Source of the DNA: Paractinoplanes pyxinae
Lineage (GTDB): Bacteria; Actinomycetota; Actinomycetes; Mycobacteriales; Micromonosporaceae
DNA: 64,000 nucleotides
NCBI RefSeq assembly: GCF_026626335.1
Contig: NZ_JAPNTZ010000013.1
Span: forward strand, 236,874-300,873
Direction: 5' to 3'
Made by a program: the position numbers and the translations under genes. Shown piece by piece: positions 15,622-25,371 of the stretch. The notes beneath the pieces were generated by a model that made no database searches, was not told the DNA's origin, and was given only the letters and a program-made list of their open reading frames with translations. Within the stretch, counting starts at the first letter, position 1. Each line of letters starts with the position of its first letter.

Positions 15622-16866
15622 ATGCCGGAAGCTGTCATCGTCGCCACCGCTCGATCCCCCATCGGCCGTGCAGCCAAGGGATCTCTGAGGGACCTGCGTC
15701 CCGACGACCTCGCCACCACCATCGTCGACGCCGCGCTGAGCAAGGTGCCGCAGCTCGACCGCACCCTGATCGAGGACCTGTACCTCGGCTGCGGGCTGCC
15801 CGGTGGTGAGCAGGGTTTCAACATGGCCCGCGTGGTCGCCACCCAGCTCGGACTGGACGGGCTGCCGGGCGCGACCGTCACCCGCTACTGCTCGTCCTCG
15901 CTGCAGACCACCCGCATGGCGTTCCACGCGATCAAGGCCGGCGAGGGCGACATCTTCGTCTCGGCCGGTGTCGAGACCGTTTCGCGGTACGCGCGGGGCA
16001 GCTCCGACGGTCTGCCGTCCGAGGCGCAGAAGCTGGTCGGCGGCGGCTGGGAGAACCCGAAGTTCGACGAGGCCCGCGCCCGTACCGCGAAGTTCGCCGA
16101 GGGCGGCCAGACCTGGACCGACCCGCGCGAGTTCAACGGGCTGCCCGACGTCTACATCGCGATGGGGCAGACCGCCGAGAACCTGGCCCAGATCAAGGGG
16201 GTCAGCCGCCAGGAGATGGACGAGTTCGGCGTACGCAGTCAGAACTTGGCCGAGAAGGCCATCGCCAACGGCTTCTGGGCCCGCGAGATCACTCCGGTGA
16301 CGCTGCCCGACGGCACTGTCGTGTCGCAGGACGACGGCCCCCGGCCGGGTGTCACGCTGGAGGCGGTGTCGCAGCTCAAGCCCGTGTTCCGCCCGGACGG
16401 CCGGGTCACCGCGGGCAACTGCTGCCCGCTCAACGACGGCGCCGCCGCCGTGGTGATCATGAGCGACACCAAGGCCCGCGAGCTGGGGATCACGCCGCTG
16501 GCCCGGATCATCTCGACCGGCGTGACCGCGCTCAGCCCCGAGATCATGGGCCTGGGTCCGGTCGAGGCGTCGAAGCAGGCGCTCAAGCGGGCCGGCATGA
16601 GCATCGGCGACATCGACCTGGTCGAGATCAACGAGGCCTTCGCGGCCCAGGTGATCCCGTCGTACCAGGACCTGGGCATCCCGATCGAGAAGCTGAACGT
16701 CAACGGCGGCGCGATCGCCATCGGGCACCCGTTCGGCTCGACCGGCGCCCGGATGACCGGCACGCTGCTCAACTCGCTCGACTGGCACGACAAGAGCATC
16801 GGTCTCGAGACGATGTGCGTCGGCGGCGGTCAGGGCATGGCGCTGATCATCGAGCGGCTGAGCTAG
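15622..16866 (+). CDS. Acetyl-CoA C-acyltransferase (thiolase)
   Basis: The protein has 414 residues. The nucleophilic Cys is in TRYCSSSLQTT (Cys90); the His in AIAIGHPFGSTGAR (near 375) and the second Cys in CVGGGQGMAL (near 399) complete the thiolase site. It cleaves 3-ketoacyl-CoA with CoA or condenses acetyl-CoA; biosynthetic and degradative members cannot be separated here. The 87-base upstream region is AT-rich for this genome and contains TTAAAT seven bases before ATG, compatible with a leaderless start. It is not clustered with other beta-oxidation genes. Confidence 0.92.
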   Translation: MPEAVIVATARSPIGRAAKGSLRDLRPDDLATTIVDAALSKVPQLDRTLIEDLYLGCGLPGGEQGFNMARVVATQLGLDGLPGATVTRYCSSSLQTTRMAFHAIKAGEGDIFVSAGVETVSRYARGSSDGLPSEAQKLVGGGWENPKFDEARARTAKFAEGGQTWTDPREFNGLPDVYIAMGQTAENLAQIKGVSRQEMDEFGVRSQNLAEKAIANGFWAREITPVTLPDGTVVSQDDGPRPGVTLEAVSQLKPVFRPDGRVTAGNCCPLNDGAAAVVIMSDTKARELGITPLARIISTGVTALSPEIMGLGPVEASKQALKRAGMSIGDIDLVEINEAFAAQVIPSYQDLGIPIEKLNVNGGAIAIGHPFGSTGARMTGTLLNSLDWHDKSIGLETMCVGGGQGMALIIERLS

Positions 16867-16964
16867 CCGCCCTCGGGTTCCCGCCGGGTCCGGTCTGCCA
16901 CGAGCGGCCGGGCTCGGCGGAGTCATTTTTCCCCAGCCGGCGCCAGGCGGGGAAGGGCGGCGGG

Positions 16965-17267
16965 CTACCTGCGGTCGAGGTTGTGGCGCAGGTCGTCGAC
17001 GGCGGCGGCCGCCTCGTCGAGCGCCGCGTCGGACGGGCCGGCCGCGAGCAGATCGTCGGCCATCACCCGCAGCTGGTCGGGCAGGATCATGTCGTGCTCG
17101 CGGGGCACGGGCCGGCGCGGGTGCCCCTCGGCGTCGGCGCCCAGGTCGGCCAGCAGCTGCACCAGCGCGTACGTCCGGTCGTTGCGGCCGTCGACCTGCC
17201 AGCGCGGCTGTTCCCAGTAGCGCACCTGGTTGAGCAGGCGGTCGATGGACGTCGCGAAATCGGTCAC
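16965..17267 (-). CDS. Hypothetical protein (about 100 aa)
   Basis: The product is acidic and helical, with TDFATSIDRLLNQVRYWEQP at the start and repeated Ala/Asp-rich helices towards the C-terminus (AALDEAAAAVDDLRHNLDRR). GTG 17267 is preferred; GTG 17273 or an upstream ATG would add Leu/Thr-rich residues of doubtful coding quality. No signal peptide or catalytic motif is seen. It converges on the thiolase gene and lies downstream of the Bax-inhibitor gene, separated from it by a strong hairpin. Confidence 0.65.
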   Translation of the reverse strand: MTDFATSIDRLLNQVRYWEQPRWQVDGRNDRTYALVQLLADLGADAEGHPRRPVPREHDMILPDQLRVMADDLLAAGPSDAALDEAAAAVDDLRHNLDRR

Positions 17268-17286
17268 GGTCACCAGCGTAGAGAGC

Positions 17287-17320
17287 AGCGCCCGGACCAC
17301 CTCGCGGTGGCCCGGGCGCT
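17287..17320 (-). terminator. Hairpin terminator after the Bax-inhibitor-1-like gene
   Basis: Arms of nine plus five base pairs (17287-17300 with 17307-17320, one internal mismatch) close a TCGC-type loop 16 bases after the minus-strand stop codon. There is no T-tract, which is common for actinobacterial terminators. Confidence 0.7.
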
Positions 17321-17335
17321 GAACGTCAGGCGCTG

Positions 17336-18163
17336 CTAGTCGTCGCCGCCTTGCAGGAAGCTGAGCAGGCGCAGGATCTCGATGTAGAGCCAGACCAGGC
17401 TGACCAGGATGCCGAACGCGGCCACCCAGGAGTAGCGCTGGGGCAGGCCCATGCGGACGCCCTCTTCGACCTCGTTGAAGCTGAGGATGAAGCTGAGCGC
17501 GGCCACCACGATGCAGACGATGCTGAAGATGTAGCCGAGCGGGCCGTTGTCACGCAGGCCGGTGTTGAAGCCGAACAGCGCCAGCACCAGGTTGATCAGG
17601 ATGACCGCGAACAGGCCGCCCATCACGATGATCATGCCGCGCTGGAACTTCGGCGTGGCTCGGATGACCTTGGCCTTGTAGAGGAACGCCGTCAGGAAGA
17701 AGACGCCGAAGGTGGCGACCACCGCCTGGAGCACGACGCCCTGATAGCCGGCGATCACCGTGAAGACCTTGGACGCCATGCCCACGAAGACGCCCTCGAC
17801 CACCGCGTAGGCGACGATCAGGGCGGGGTTGGCGACCCGCATGAACGAGATGACCAGGCCCAGGACCAGGCCGATGACCGCGGCGCCGATCCAGGCGACG
17901 CTGGTGGCCGAGGCGGGGATCACGTTCCAGGCGACCACGGCCGAGACGCCGGTGATGCCGAGCAGGGTGACCGTCTTGACGACGACGTCGTCGACCGTCA
18001 TGGGCCGGACGGCGGGCGGAGCGGCGGGGTAATCCGACGCGCCGGGATACGGCTGACCGTAACCCGGGGCGGCACCGGCGGGACCGTAGGCCCCGTACCC
18101 GGCCGTACGCTCCCGCTCGGCCGCCTGGCCGAGGCGCGAGAGCACCGGGTTGGAAGTCTTCAC
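17336..18163 (-). CDS. Bax inhibitor-1 / YccA family membrane protein
   Basis: The protein has 275 residues. A soluble Gly/Tyr/Pro-rich N-terminus (about 1-55, GYGAYGPAGAAPGYG) precedes seven hydrophobic segments between about 60 and 268, ending in a charged GGDD tail. The segment SFNEVEEGVRMGLPQRYSW is typical of the actinobacterial branch of this family. Eukaryotic relatives are calcium-leak channels and the bacterial YetJ homologue conducts calcium pH-dependently; the role here is inferred only. The start is GTG 18163. It lies between the strong hairpin and tRNA-Leu. Confidence 0.9.
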   Translation of the reverse strand: MKTSNPVLSRLGQAAERERTAGYGAYGPAGAAPGYGQPYPGASDYPAAPPAVRPMTVDDVVVKTVTLLGITGVSAVVAWNVIPASATSVAWIGAAVIGLVLGLVISFMRVANPALIVAYAVVEGVFVGMASKVFTVIAGYQGVVLQAVVATFGVFFLTAFLYKAKVIRATPKFQRGMIIVMGGLFAVILINLVLALFGFNTGLRDNGPLGYIFSIVCIVVAALSFILSFNEVEEGVRMGLPQRYSWVAAFGILVSLVWLYIEILRLLSFLQGGDD

Positions 18164-18307
18164 TGTGTCCAGCCTCCCTTTGAGGTTGAGGCACGTTGAC
18201 GTGCCCTACCAGCGTACGGGGTGCGGCTGATCAAGAAAGCCTCGGAATGCTGTGAACAGGCTGAATGTAAGACTGTCGAAGCGAAACGGGGGCCGTAACA
18301 GGACAAG

Positions 18308-18391
18308 TGCCCGGGGCGGGTCTCGAACCCGCACGCCTGCGTGAGGCAGCCGCTTTTAAGGCGGCCGTGTCTGCCGTTCCACCACCCGGGC
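18308..18391 (-). tRNA. tRNA-Leu (anticodon UAA)
   Basis: Read on the minus strand, the acceptor arms GCCCGGG and CCCGGGC pair, the anticodon loop is CTTAAAA flanked by CCGC/GCGG arms, a long variable arm (CTGCC..GGCAG-like) marks a class II leucine tRNA, and the T-loop GGTTCGAGACCC is standard. Discriminator base A is at 18308; CCA is not encoded. This is the tRNA that reads UUA, the counterpart of Streptomyces bldA. Confidence 0.95.
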
Positions 18392-18453
18392 GGGCCTGGG
18401 GCGTTACCGTACGCGGCAACGCTCCCAGGACACCTTATAAGCCCGGGGCCGTC

Positions 18454-19812
18454 TCAGCGTGACCCGGCACCGACCTTGTCCCGGCCGGGCTGGGCCGGCA
18501 CCGGCGGGGTCACCTCGGTGAAGTCCTCACGCGGGGCGTGCAGCTGGTTGAGGGCCACCGTCTCGCGCTGGAACAGCATGGCCAGCGTCCAGTCGGCGAC
18601 CACCCGGGCCTTGCGGTGGAAGGACGGGATGTGGCTCACGTGGTACGAGCGGTGCATGAACCACGCGGGCCAGCCCTTGACCTTGATGCCGTAGACGTGC
18701 GCGACACCCTTGCCCAGGCCGAGGCCGGCCACGCTGCCGATGTACTTGTGCTTGTACTCCTTGGGCTCGCCGCCCAGGATGACCTGCCGGATGTTGTCGG
18801 CCAGCACCCGGGCCTGCCGCACCGCGTGCTGGGCGCTCGGCGAGCACCAGCCACCGGGGTTGGTCAGGTCGGGCACCTGGGCGCTGTCGCCGGCGCTCCA
18901 CGCGCCGTCGAGCACGTTGCCGTCGCTGTCGGCCACCTGCAGGGTGGGCAGGCAGTTGACGTGGCCCTTGGGGCCGCGCGGCAGGTCGGTCTGGTCGAGC
19001 ATGGGCGACGGCTTGACGCCGGCCGTCCAGACCAGGGTCTCGGCCCGGAACTTGTCGCCGTCGGAGAGGACGATCTCGCCGTCGACGCACGAGTTGAGGA
19101 ACGTGTCGAGACGCAGCGAGATGCCGCGCTTGTCGAGCTCCCGTGCGGCGTACGCGCCCATCTTGGGCCCGACCTCGGGCAGGATCCGGTTGGTCGCCTC
19201 GACCAGGATGAACTTGATCTCGTTCTTGTCCAGCTCGGGGTAGTACTTCAGGGCGTCGCGGACGACGTCCTCCATCTCGGCCAGGGCTTCGATGCCCGCG
19301 AAGCCGCCGCCGACGAACACGAACGTCAGGGCCGCGGCACGCACCTCGGGGTCGGGCGTGACGGCCGCGACGTCGAGCTGGTCGAGGATGTGGTTACGCA
19401 GGTAGATGGCCTCACCGATGGTCTTGAGGCCGATGCCGCGCTCGCTCAGGCCGGGGATCGGCAGCGTACGCGAGACCGAGCCCGGGGCCACGATGATGTG
19501 GTCGTAGCTCATCTCGGTGGCCGGGCCCTCGATGGGCTGGATGGTCACCGTCTTGCGTGCGTGCTCCACCTTGGTGACCTCACCGGCCACCACGCGACAC
19601 TTCTTGAGCTCGCGGCGGAGCGGCACGACGCTGTGCCGCGGGGAGATGTTGCCGGCCGCCGCCTCGGGGAGGAACGGCTGGTACGTCATGTGCGGCTGCG
19701 GGTCGATGACGACGACCTCGGCCCGGCGCCGGTTGAGCTTCTTCGACAGGCGCAGGGCGGCGTAAAGACCGACGTGCCCTGCACCGACGACGACGATGCG
19801 CTGCGGATTCAC
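18454..19812 (-). CDS. ndh: Type II NADH dehydrogenase (NAD(P)/FAD-dependent oxidoreductase)
   Basis: The protein has 452 residues. An N-terminal FAD-binding GxGxxG (VVVGAGHVGLYAA), a second dinucleotide fold near residue 165 (FVFVGGGFAGIEALAEM), the WTAGVKPSP segment and the WSAGDSAQVPD motif that contacts FAD all fit NDH-2. The C-terminal part (VKGWPAWFMHRSYHVSHIP) carries the amphipathic region used for membrane association. It oxidises NADH and reduces menaquinone without pumping protons. Upstream lies a TGTCA-N7-TGACA inverted repeat (19875-19891) near TTGACA-like promoter sequence, a candidate operator. Confidence 0.92.
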   Translation of the reverse strand: MNPQRIVVVGAGHVGLYAALRLSKKLNRRRAEVVVIDPQPHMTYQPFLPEAAAGNISPRHSVVPLRRELKKCRVVAGEVTKVEHARKTVTIQPIEGPATEMSYDHIIVAPGSVSRTLPIPGLSERGIGLKTIGEAIYLRNHILDQLDVAAVTPDPEVRAAALTFVFVGGGFAGIEALAEMEDVVRDALKYYPELDKNEIKFILVEATNRILPEVGPKMGAYAARELDKRGISLRLDTFLNSCVDGEIVLSDGDKFRAETLVWTAGVKPSPMLDQTDLPRGPKGHVNCLPTLQVADSDGNVLDGAWSAGDSAQVPDLTNPGGWCSPSAQHAVRQARVLADNIRQVILGGEPKEYKHKYIGSVAGLGLGKGVAHVYGIKVKGWPAWFMHRSYHVSHIPSFHRKARVVADWTLAMLFQRETVALNQLHAPREDFTEVTPPVPAQPGRDKVGAGSR

Positions 19813-19874
19813 TCTCGCATTCTCGCGCGTTACGGCGTCCCGCGCCTCCTGGTGTGATATACGCCAAGTCGTTT

Positions 19875-19891
19875 TGTCAAGTGCTGTGACA
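19875..19891. promoter_or_regulatory. TGTCA-N7-TGACA inverted repeat upstream of ndh
   Basis: Perfect five-base arms (19875-19879 and 19887-19891) lie 63-79 bases before the ndh start, next to a TTGACA hexamer on the minus strand. It could bind a redox or other dimeric regulator. It does not match the Rex consensus well. Confidence 0.35.
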
Positions 19892-19910
19892 CACTAATTA
19901 CGGGGACATT

Positions 19911-20474
19911 TCACGGTCTATGAACAAGCCGTGCTATGAGCAGCGTGGCGGCGGCGGCACCAGCCAATCCGACGAGGGTGGCCACCAGGAAAGGGCCCCC
20001 TGCGAGCTGCGCGCTGAGGGCCAGAACGAGCACCGTCAGCACGGCCGAGACGAGGATCACGGCCAGCGCGCGGGCGATCCAGAGCCCCGGCACGTCGATG
20101 TTGACCACCGCGTCGTACGGCAGGACGGCCGCGAGAGCCGTGAGCGAATGCCCCAGGTAGAGCGCGGACGCGATGGCCAGCACCCGCCACAGCTCAACCG
20201 GCGAGTCGCGGAAGGCCGTGTCGAGCACCCATCCGGCGATCACGGTCAGCGCGGCGAAGGTGGCGCCGCGCCCCCGGGGAGCGAAGGCCGGGTAGAGAGC
20301 GACCGCCACCAGCGGCACCGAGTACTGCGTGCCGAACAGCTCGATCGGCCAGGCCACCGACATCGCGACTATCCCGCAGACGCCGATCGCACAGCGCACC
20401 AGGAACGGCAGCGCGGTGGCCCGGGTCAACGCCTGCCGCGCGTTCCCGGCCCGGCGGGTGATCATCGCGAACAT
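19911..20474 (-). CDS. Multi-pass membrane protein at the end of the MoxR/DUF58 operon
   Basis: The product has 187 residues with five or six hydrophobic segments (for example FLVRCAIGVCGIVAMSVAWPIE, VPLVAVALYPAF, ALAVILVSAVLTVLVLAL and FLVATLVGLAGAAAATLLIA). There is no recognised catalytic motif. The ATG at 20474 overlaps the DUF58 gene's stop by one base (TGATG), so the two are translationally coupled. A GAGGGGGCG site precedes the start. Its role is presumably with the MoxR/DUF58 system in the membrane. Confidence 0.75.
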   Translation of the reverse strand: MFAMITRRAGNARQALTRATALPFLVRCAIGVCGIVAMSVAWPIELFGTQYSVPLVAVALYPAFAPRGRGATFAALTVIAGWVLDTAFRDSPVELWRVLAIASALYLGHSLTALAAVLPYDAVVNIDVPGLWIARALAVILVSAVLTVLVLALSAQLAGGPFLVATLVGLAGAAAATLLIARLVHRP

Positions 20475-21819
20475 CAGCGCCCCCTCGGGGCCGAGGCCAG
20501 GCGGGAGACGTCGCGCAGCACCAGGTCGAGGCTGCCCGCGCCGGCCCAGCCGACCACCGGGACGCCGTGCTCGCGCAGCCGGCCCAGCACGTTGCCCCGC
20601 TCGAGCTGCCACAACCGGGTGGCCAGCGGCGTCCACGGGCCGCGCACCTCGGGCGCCGCGCCGGCCGGGAGCGTGTCCACCGCCACCACGTACCGGCCGA
20701 ACTGGGCCAGCGAGGCGAGCATGTCGGCCGAGCGGGGGTCGATCAGCGGGGTGAGCACCATGACCAGGGCGTCCGACGACACGTGGTGGGCGCCGAAGTC
20801 GTGCTCGTGCTCCATCGGGTCGGCCCGCACGTCGAGCAGCCACTCGAGCACGGTCAGGTACTGCCGGCGGCCGGTGGCCGGGCGCAGGCGGCGGGCCGAG
20901 GCGCCGAACTCGAGCAGCGACACCCGGTCGCCGCGCTGCAGGTAGTGCTCGGCGATGGCGGCCGCGGCCCGGACGGTGGTGTCGAGCACCGAGGCGCTGC
21001 CCCCGACCCCGCCCGAGAGGCCGACCTCGCCCAGCACGTCGAGCAGCAGCACCACCTCGGCGTCGCGGTCGGACAGCGTGGAGGCGACGTGCAGGTCCCG
21101 CGTACGCAGAGAGACCCGCCAGTCGATGCGGCGTAACCGGTCGCCGGGCGCGAAGGGCCGGACGCCGGCCAGCTCGCCGCCCTCCCCCATGCGCCGGGAG
21201 CGGTGGGCCCCGACCAGGCCGGCGGCGGCCGGCATGGCCTCGATCGCGTTGAACGGGTCGGTCACCGGGTAGACCCGCACGCCGTGGGCCGGGGTGAGCA
21301 CCGGGCGGCAGGCGAGCAGGCCACCGCAGGCGGCGACCCGGGCCGCGGCCGGGCCGACATCTTGCCGCCCCCAGCGCAGCGCGTCGCCGGCCAGGTCGAC
21401 CGCGGCCCAGCCGTCGGCCGCCACAGTGAGCGCGAAGGGCCGGTCGGCCTGCTCCAGCTTCAGCCAGCGTGAAGCCCGGGTGCGCACGACGACCAGGTCG
21501 TACGGGATGCGGTCGGGGTTGGTGACGGTGACCGAGGCGCTGACCTGGCCGCCCTCGACCAGCAGTTCCTCGTCGGCGTCGATGGCGAGCTCGGGCGTGG
21601 CCCGGGGCATCCGGCGCAGATGCACCGCCGCCCCGATCGCGAAGGGCGCGGCCAGCAGCACCAGATCGACCCGGCCGAGCGCGACCCCGAGCACCAGCAG
21701 CAGGCCGGTGAGCAGCACGGCCCGGCCCAGCGCGCGGGTCGGCGCCCACGCCGGGCCGCCGTTTCCCTCGGCCGAGCCGGCCGGGGGCACGGCGCGGCGC
21801 AGCAGCGGCTCGGGCACGG

Positions 21820-21823
<4 letters not shown>
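20474..21823 (-). CDS. DUF58 domain-containing membrane protein with a UUA codon
   Basis: The protein has 449 residues. Two hydrophobic segments (about 32-67) are followed by a beta-rich region and the DUF58 signature (GELAGVRPFAPGDRLRRIDWRVSLRTRDL) near residue 220, then a vWA-like domain with VVLLLDVLGEVG. DUF58 proteins are partners of MoxR ATPases and are thought to act in folding or assembling other factors. GTG 21823 overlaps the MoxR stop (GTGA). The Leu in GDRLRR is encoded by TTA (21134-21136), the only UUA codon I noticed in the window, so this gene depends on the tRNA at 18.3 kb. Confidence 0.85.
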
Positions 21824-22841
<1,018 letters not shown>

Positions 22842-22845
<4 letters not shown>

Positions 22846-23423
22846 AGTCGTTCCAGGACGTCCACGTAGGACTCCAGATCGCGCGCCTTCAGCCGGGGCC
22901 GGCCCCGGTCGTGCAGCGCCGCCCAGAGCGGGTCGCCGAGCAGCTCACGGGCCCGCCGCGGGTCGGTCTCGCGGGTGATGCCGTGGCGCAGCCGCAGGCG
23001 TTCGTCGCTGAGCTCGGCCAGCACCGGCAGAACGTTACGCGCATACGATTCGTCGTCGGCCTGCGCCCGTTCGAGGCTGCGCTCCCATCGCCGGACGGCC
23101 GCCCGCATGGAATCGGTGCCGGTGGTGCCGTCGGAGCCGCCCCGCCGGTCGGAGCGCTTGGGCGTGGGCGGCGGGCGGACCTCGGCCACGGCCAGCAGCA
23201 CCAGGCGCAGCCCGAGCAGGGCGGCCGCCACGAACAGGATCGAGATCTCGGTGTCGGCCGCGCGCAGGATCGCCACCACGACGGCGGTGGCCAGCCCGAC
23301 CAGCAGCAGGTTGCGCAGGATCCAGCCCGCCCACGAGCGTTCGCGGGGCGGCGCGGGCTCGTCGGCGACCGGGAGCTCGTCGCGCTGGCCGCCGAACAGG
23401 TCGTCGAGGCCGCCGGTGCTCAC
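22842..23423 (-). CDS. Membrane protein of the MoxR operon (193 aa)
   Basis: The protein has an acidic, proline-rich N-terminus (about 1-32), two adjacent membrane helices (ILRNLLLVGLATAVVVAIL and ISILFVAAALLGLRLVLLAVA), and a soluble helical C-terminal half with many Arg/Glu (MRAAVRRWERSLERAQADDE and RRARELLGDPLWAALHDRGRPRLKARDL in parts). I do not recognise a named domain. ATG 23423 overlaps the DUF4129 stop by four bases, and its stop overlaps the MoxR gene start, so it belongs to the operon. Confidence 0.8.
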
Positions 23424-24106
23424 GCGCTCACCCCCGCGCCCAGGTCGGCCCGCAGCCTTTCCAGGGCCGAGCGGGCCTGGCGGCGCATCTCGTCGTCGAC
23501 GGTGTGCGTGGCGTAGCGGGCCTGGCGGTAGACCTCGAGCAGGGCGGCCAGCACCCGCGCGTCGACCTGTTGCTCGCGCAGCAGGCGGCCGACCAGGTCG
23601 GTCGGGCTGTCGCCGGGGTGGCGCGGCGTGCCGGCCGCGGCCGCGGCCTGTTCGAGGCGGACCCAGCAGGCGATCACGGCCCGGCGGGGGTCGCGGTCGG
23701 TGTCCGAGAGCTCTTCCAGGCCGGCGTCGAGGGCGGCGACCAGCTCCTCGGCCGTACGGGGCTGGTTGTCACGGCGACGGCGGCGGTCGTTCTTGCCGGA
23801 GCGCCGGCGACGGTCGCGCACCAGCGAATAGATCAGCAGGCCGACCACGACCAGCACGATCAGGCCGACCACGACCAGCGCCACCGTGTCGATCCAGTCC
23901 GGCAGGCCCTGCGCCGCCTCGGGCGGGGGCGGCGGCGACTGGAACGACGGTTTCGTGGTGGGCAGCAGGGGCGCCTGCGAAGGCGTCTCGTCACGGGCGA
24001 TCTGGTCGAGCTGAGGCTCGGACCGGGTCGCGGCCAGGGCGGTGCCGGAAAGCAGCACGAGAACGGCGGCCAGGGGCCACCACCGCCGCACCACTGCGAG
24101 AGCCAT
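23420..24106 (-). CDS. DUF4129 domain-containing membrane protein
   Basis: The protein has 228 residues. An N-terminal hydrophobic signal-like segment (about 8-26), a Pro-rich external stretch (SPPPPPEAA), one central membrane helix (VALVVVGLIVLVVVGLLIYSLV), a basic RRRRSGKNDRRRRR patch, then the DUF4129 domain (about 130-220) with ACWVRLEQAAAAAGTPRHPGDSP and RQARYATHTVDD. DUF4129 often ends transglutaminase-like proteins that co-occur with MoxR/DUF58 operons; here it stands alone. It is the first gene of the operon, 15 bases after the uracil-DNA glycosylase stop. Confidence 0.85.
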   Translation of the reverse strand: MALAVVRRWWPLAAVLVLLSGTALAATRSEPQLDQIARDETPSQAPLLPTTKPSFQSPPPPPEAAQGLPDWIDTVALVVVGLIVLVVVGLLIYSLVRDRRRRSGKNDRRRRRDNQPRTAEELVAALDAGLEELSDTDRDPRRAVIACWVRLEQAAAAAGTPRHPGDSPTDLVGRLLREQQVDARVLAALLEVYRQARYATHTVDDEMRRQARSALERLRADLGAGVSA

Positions 24107-24121
24107 CGCTTCGTTTCTTTC

Positions 24122-24853
24122 CTAGATCTGGGCCAGCCGCTTGGCCTCGGCGAAGACGTCGTCGAGCATGGCCGGGGTGAGCTTACCGGTGAAGGTGTTC
24201 TGCTGGCTGACGTGGAAGCAGCCGAGCAGATCGGGCACACCCGGTTGGCTGATCAGCCGTCCGTGGCCGAACTTCGGCCGCGGCACGGGCGGCTTCACCC
24301 CGTACACGTGGGTCATCGCCGGCCACCAGGCCTGCCAGGCGAAAGCGCCCAGCGCGACCACCACGCGCACGGTCGGGCGGATCAATTCCAGTTCGCGGTG
24401 CAGCCAGGGCGCGCACGTGTCGCGCTCGGACGGCAGCGGCTTGTTGTCGGGCGGGGCGCAGCGGACGGCGGCGAAGATGCGCAAGTGGGTCAACGCCAGA
24501 CCGTCGCCGGCCGACACGCTGGTCGGCTGGTTGGCCAGGCCGGCCCGGTGCAGCGCGGCGAACAGCACGTCGCCCGAGCGGTCGCCGGTGAAGATGCGGC
24601 CGGTGCGATTGCCGCCGTGCGCGGCCGGGGCCAGCCCGAGGATGGCGATCTCGGCGTCGGCCGGGCCGAAGCCGGGCACCGGGCGGCCCCAGTAGTGCTG
24701 GTCGCGGAAGGCGGCACGCTTGGTGAGCGCGACCTCCTCACGCCACGCGACCAGACGCGGGCAGGCGAAACAGTCCGCGATGCCGGCGTCGAGCACGGGG
24801 AGTGAGGCGGCCCGCGCCGCCGCGACGGAGACCTCTTCGGGCGTACGTGTCAT
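24122..24853 (-). CDS. Family 5 uracil-DNA glycosylase (UdgB type)
   Basis: The protein has 243 residues. An iron-sulfur type N-terminus (DCFACPRLVAWREEV, Cys28 and Cys31), motif A GLAPAAHGGNRTGRIFTGDRSG, further Cys in RDTCAPW and VRCAPPDN, and motif B GCFHVSQQNTFTGKLT are those of family 5 enzymes, which lack the acidic/Asn residue of family 1 and remove uracil and other deaminated bases from DNA. This suits a high-GC genome prone to cytosine deamination. ATG 24853 follows a GGCGGGGTGG stretch. It lies between DUF4129 and a Cys-containing membrane protein. Confidence 0.9.
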   Translation of the reverse strand: MTRTPEEVSVAAARAASLPVLDAGIADCFACPRLVAWREEVALTKRAAFRDQHYWGRPVPGFGPADAEIAILGLAPAAHGGNRTGRIFTGDRSGDVLFAALHRAGLANQPTSVSAGDGLALTHLRIFAAVRCAPPDNKPLPSERDTCAPWLHRELELIRPTVRVVVALGAFAWQAWWPAMTHVYGVKPPVPRPKFGHGRLISQPGVPDLLGCFHVSQQNTFTGKLTPAMLDDVFAEAKRLAQI

Positions 24854-24876
24854 TGCCACCCCGCCAGCACAACACG

Positions 24877-25299
24877 TCAGGCCTTGGGGCGCAGGCACAG
24901 CACGTAGCCGTCGCCCGCGCTGTTGGCGAAGACGTAGAAGACTTCCTCCGGCTGGAAGAACTTGTCGCACGCCTTGCTCTCGGTCGAGCCCTCGCCGTCG
25001 ACCCGCGCGACGACGGTGAACTTGGCGTCGGACGAGCCGCAGTCCACGACGTCGGCGCCGGTCTCGGTGGTGCCCTGGTCCTTCACAGCCTCGTCGGACG
25101 AGATGCAGTCGCCGGCCTTGGCGTCGCTCGCGTCGTTGCCCCCGAAGAGCATCGAGGAGAGCGCGTAGACGCCGACGGCCACCACGAGGGCGACGACGAT
25201 GCCGAGAACGATCTTGCCGACGCTGCTCTTCCGGGGCGCGATGTCGGGGCGGACGTCGGTGGCAAGCGGGAAACCGGGACGGTCAACCGGGTTGGTCAC
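24877..25299 (-). CDS. Membrane-anchored LppU-like extracytoplasmic protein
   Basis: The protein has 140 residues: a cytoplasmic N-terminus (about 1-28), one membrane helix (VGKIVLGIVVALVVAVGVYAL), and an outer domain of about 90 residues with four Cys (GDCISS, VDCGSSDAKF, SKACDKFF, YVLCLRPKA), probably forming two disulfides. The pattern resembles the actinobacterial LppU/SCO3897 group, whose function is unknown. No lipobox is present. It is 23 bases upstream of the uracil-DNA glycosylase gene and may share its message. Confidence 0.75.
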   Translation of the reverse strand: MTNPVDRPGFPLATDVRPDIAPRKSSVGKIVLGIVVALVVAVGVYALSSMLFGGNDASDAKAGDCISSDEAVKDQGTTETGADVVDCGSSDAKFTVVARVDGEGSTESKACDKFFQPEEVFYVFANSAGDGYVLCLRPKA

Positions 25300-25371
25300 A
25301 GTTGTTCCTCTCGAGTGCCGGCCGAGGGGTGGGGCCGGTCGACGGGGGAACAGTAACGACCTTGTCTGCGC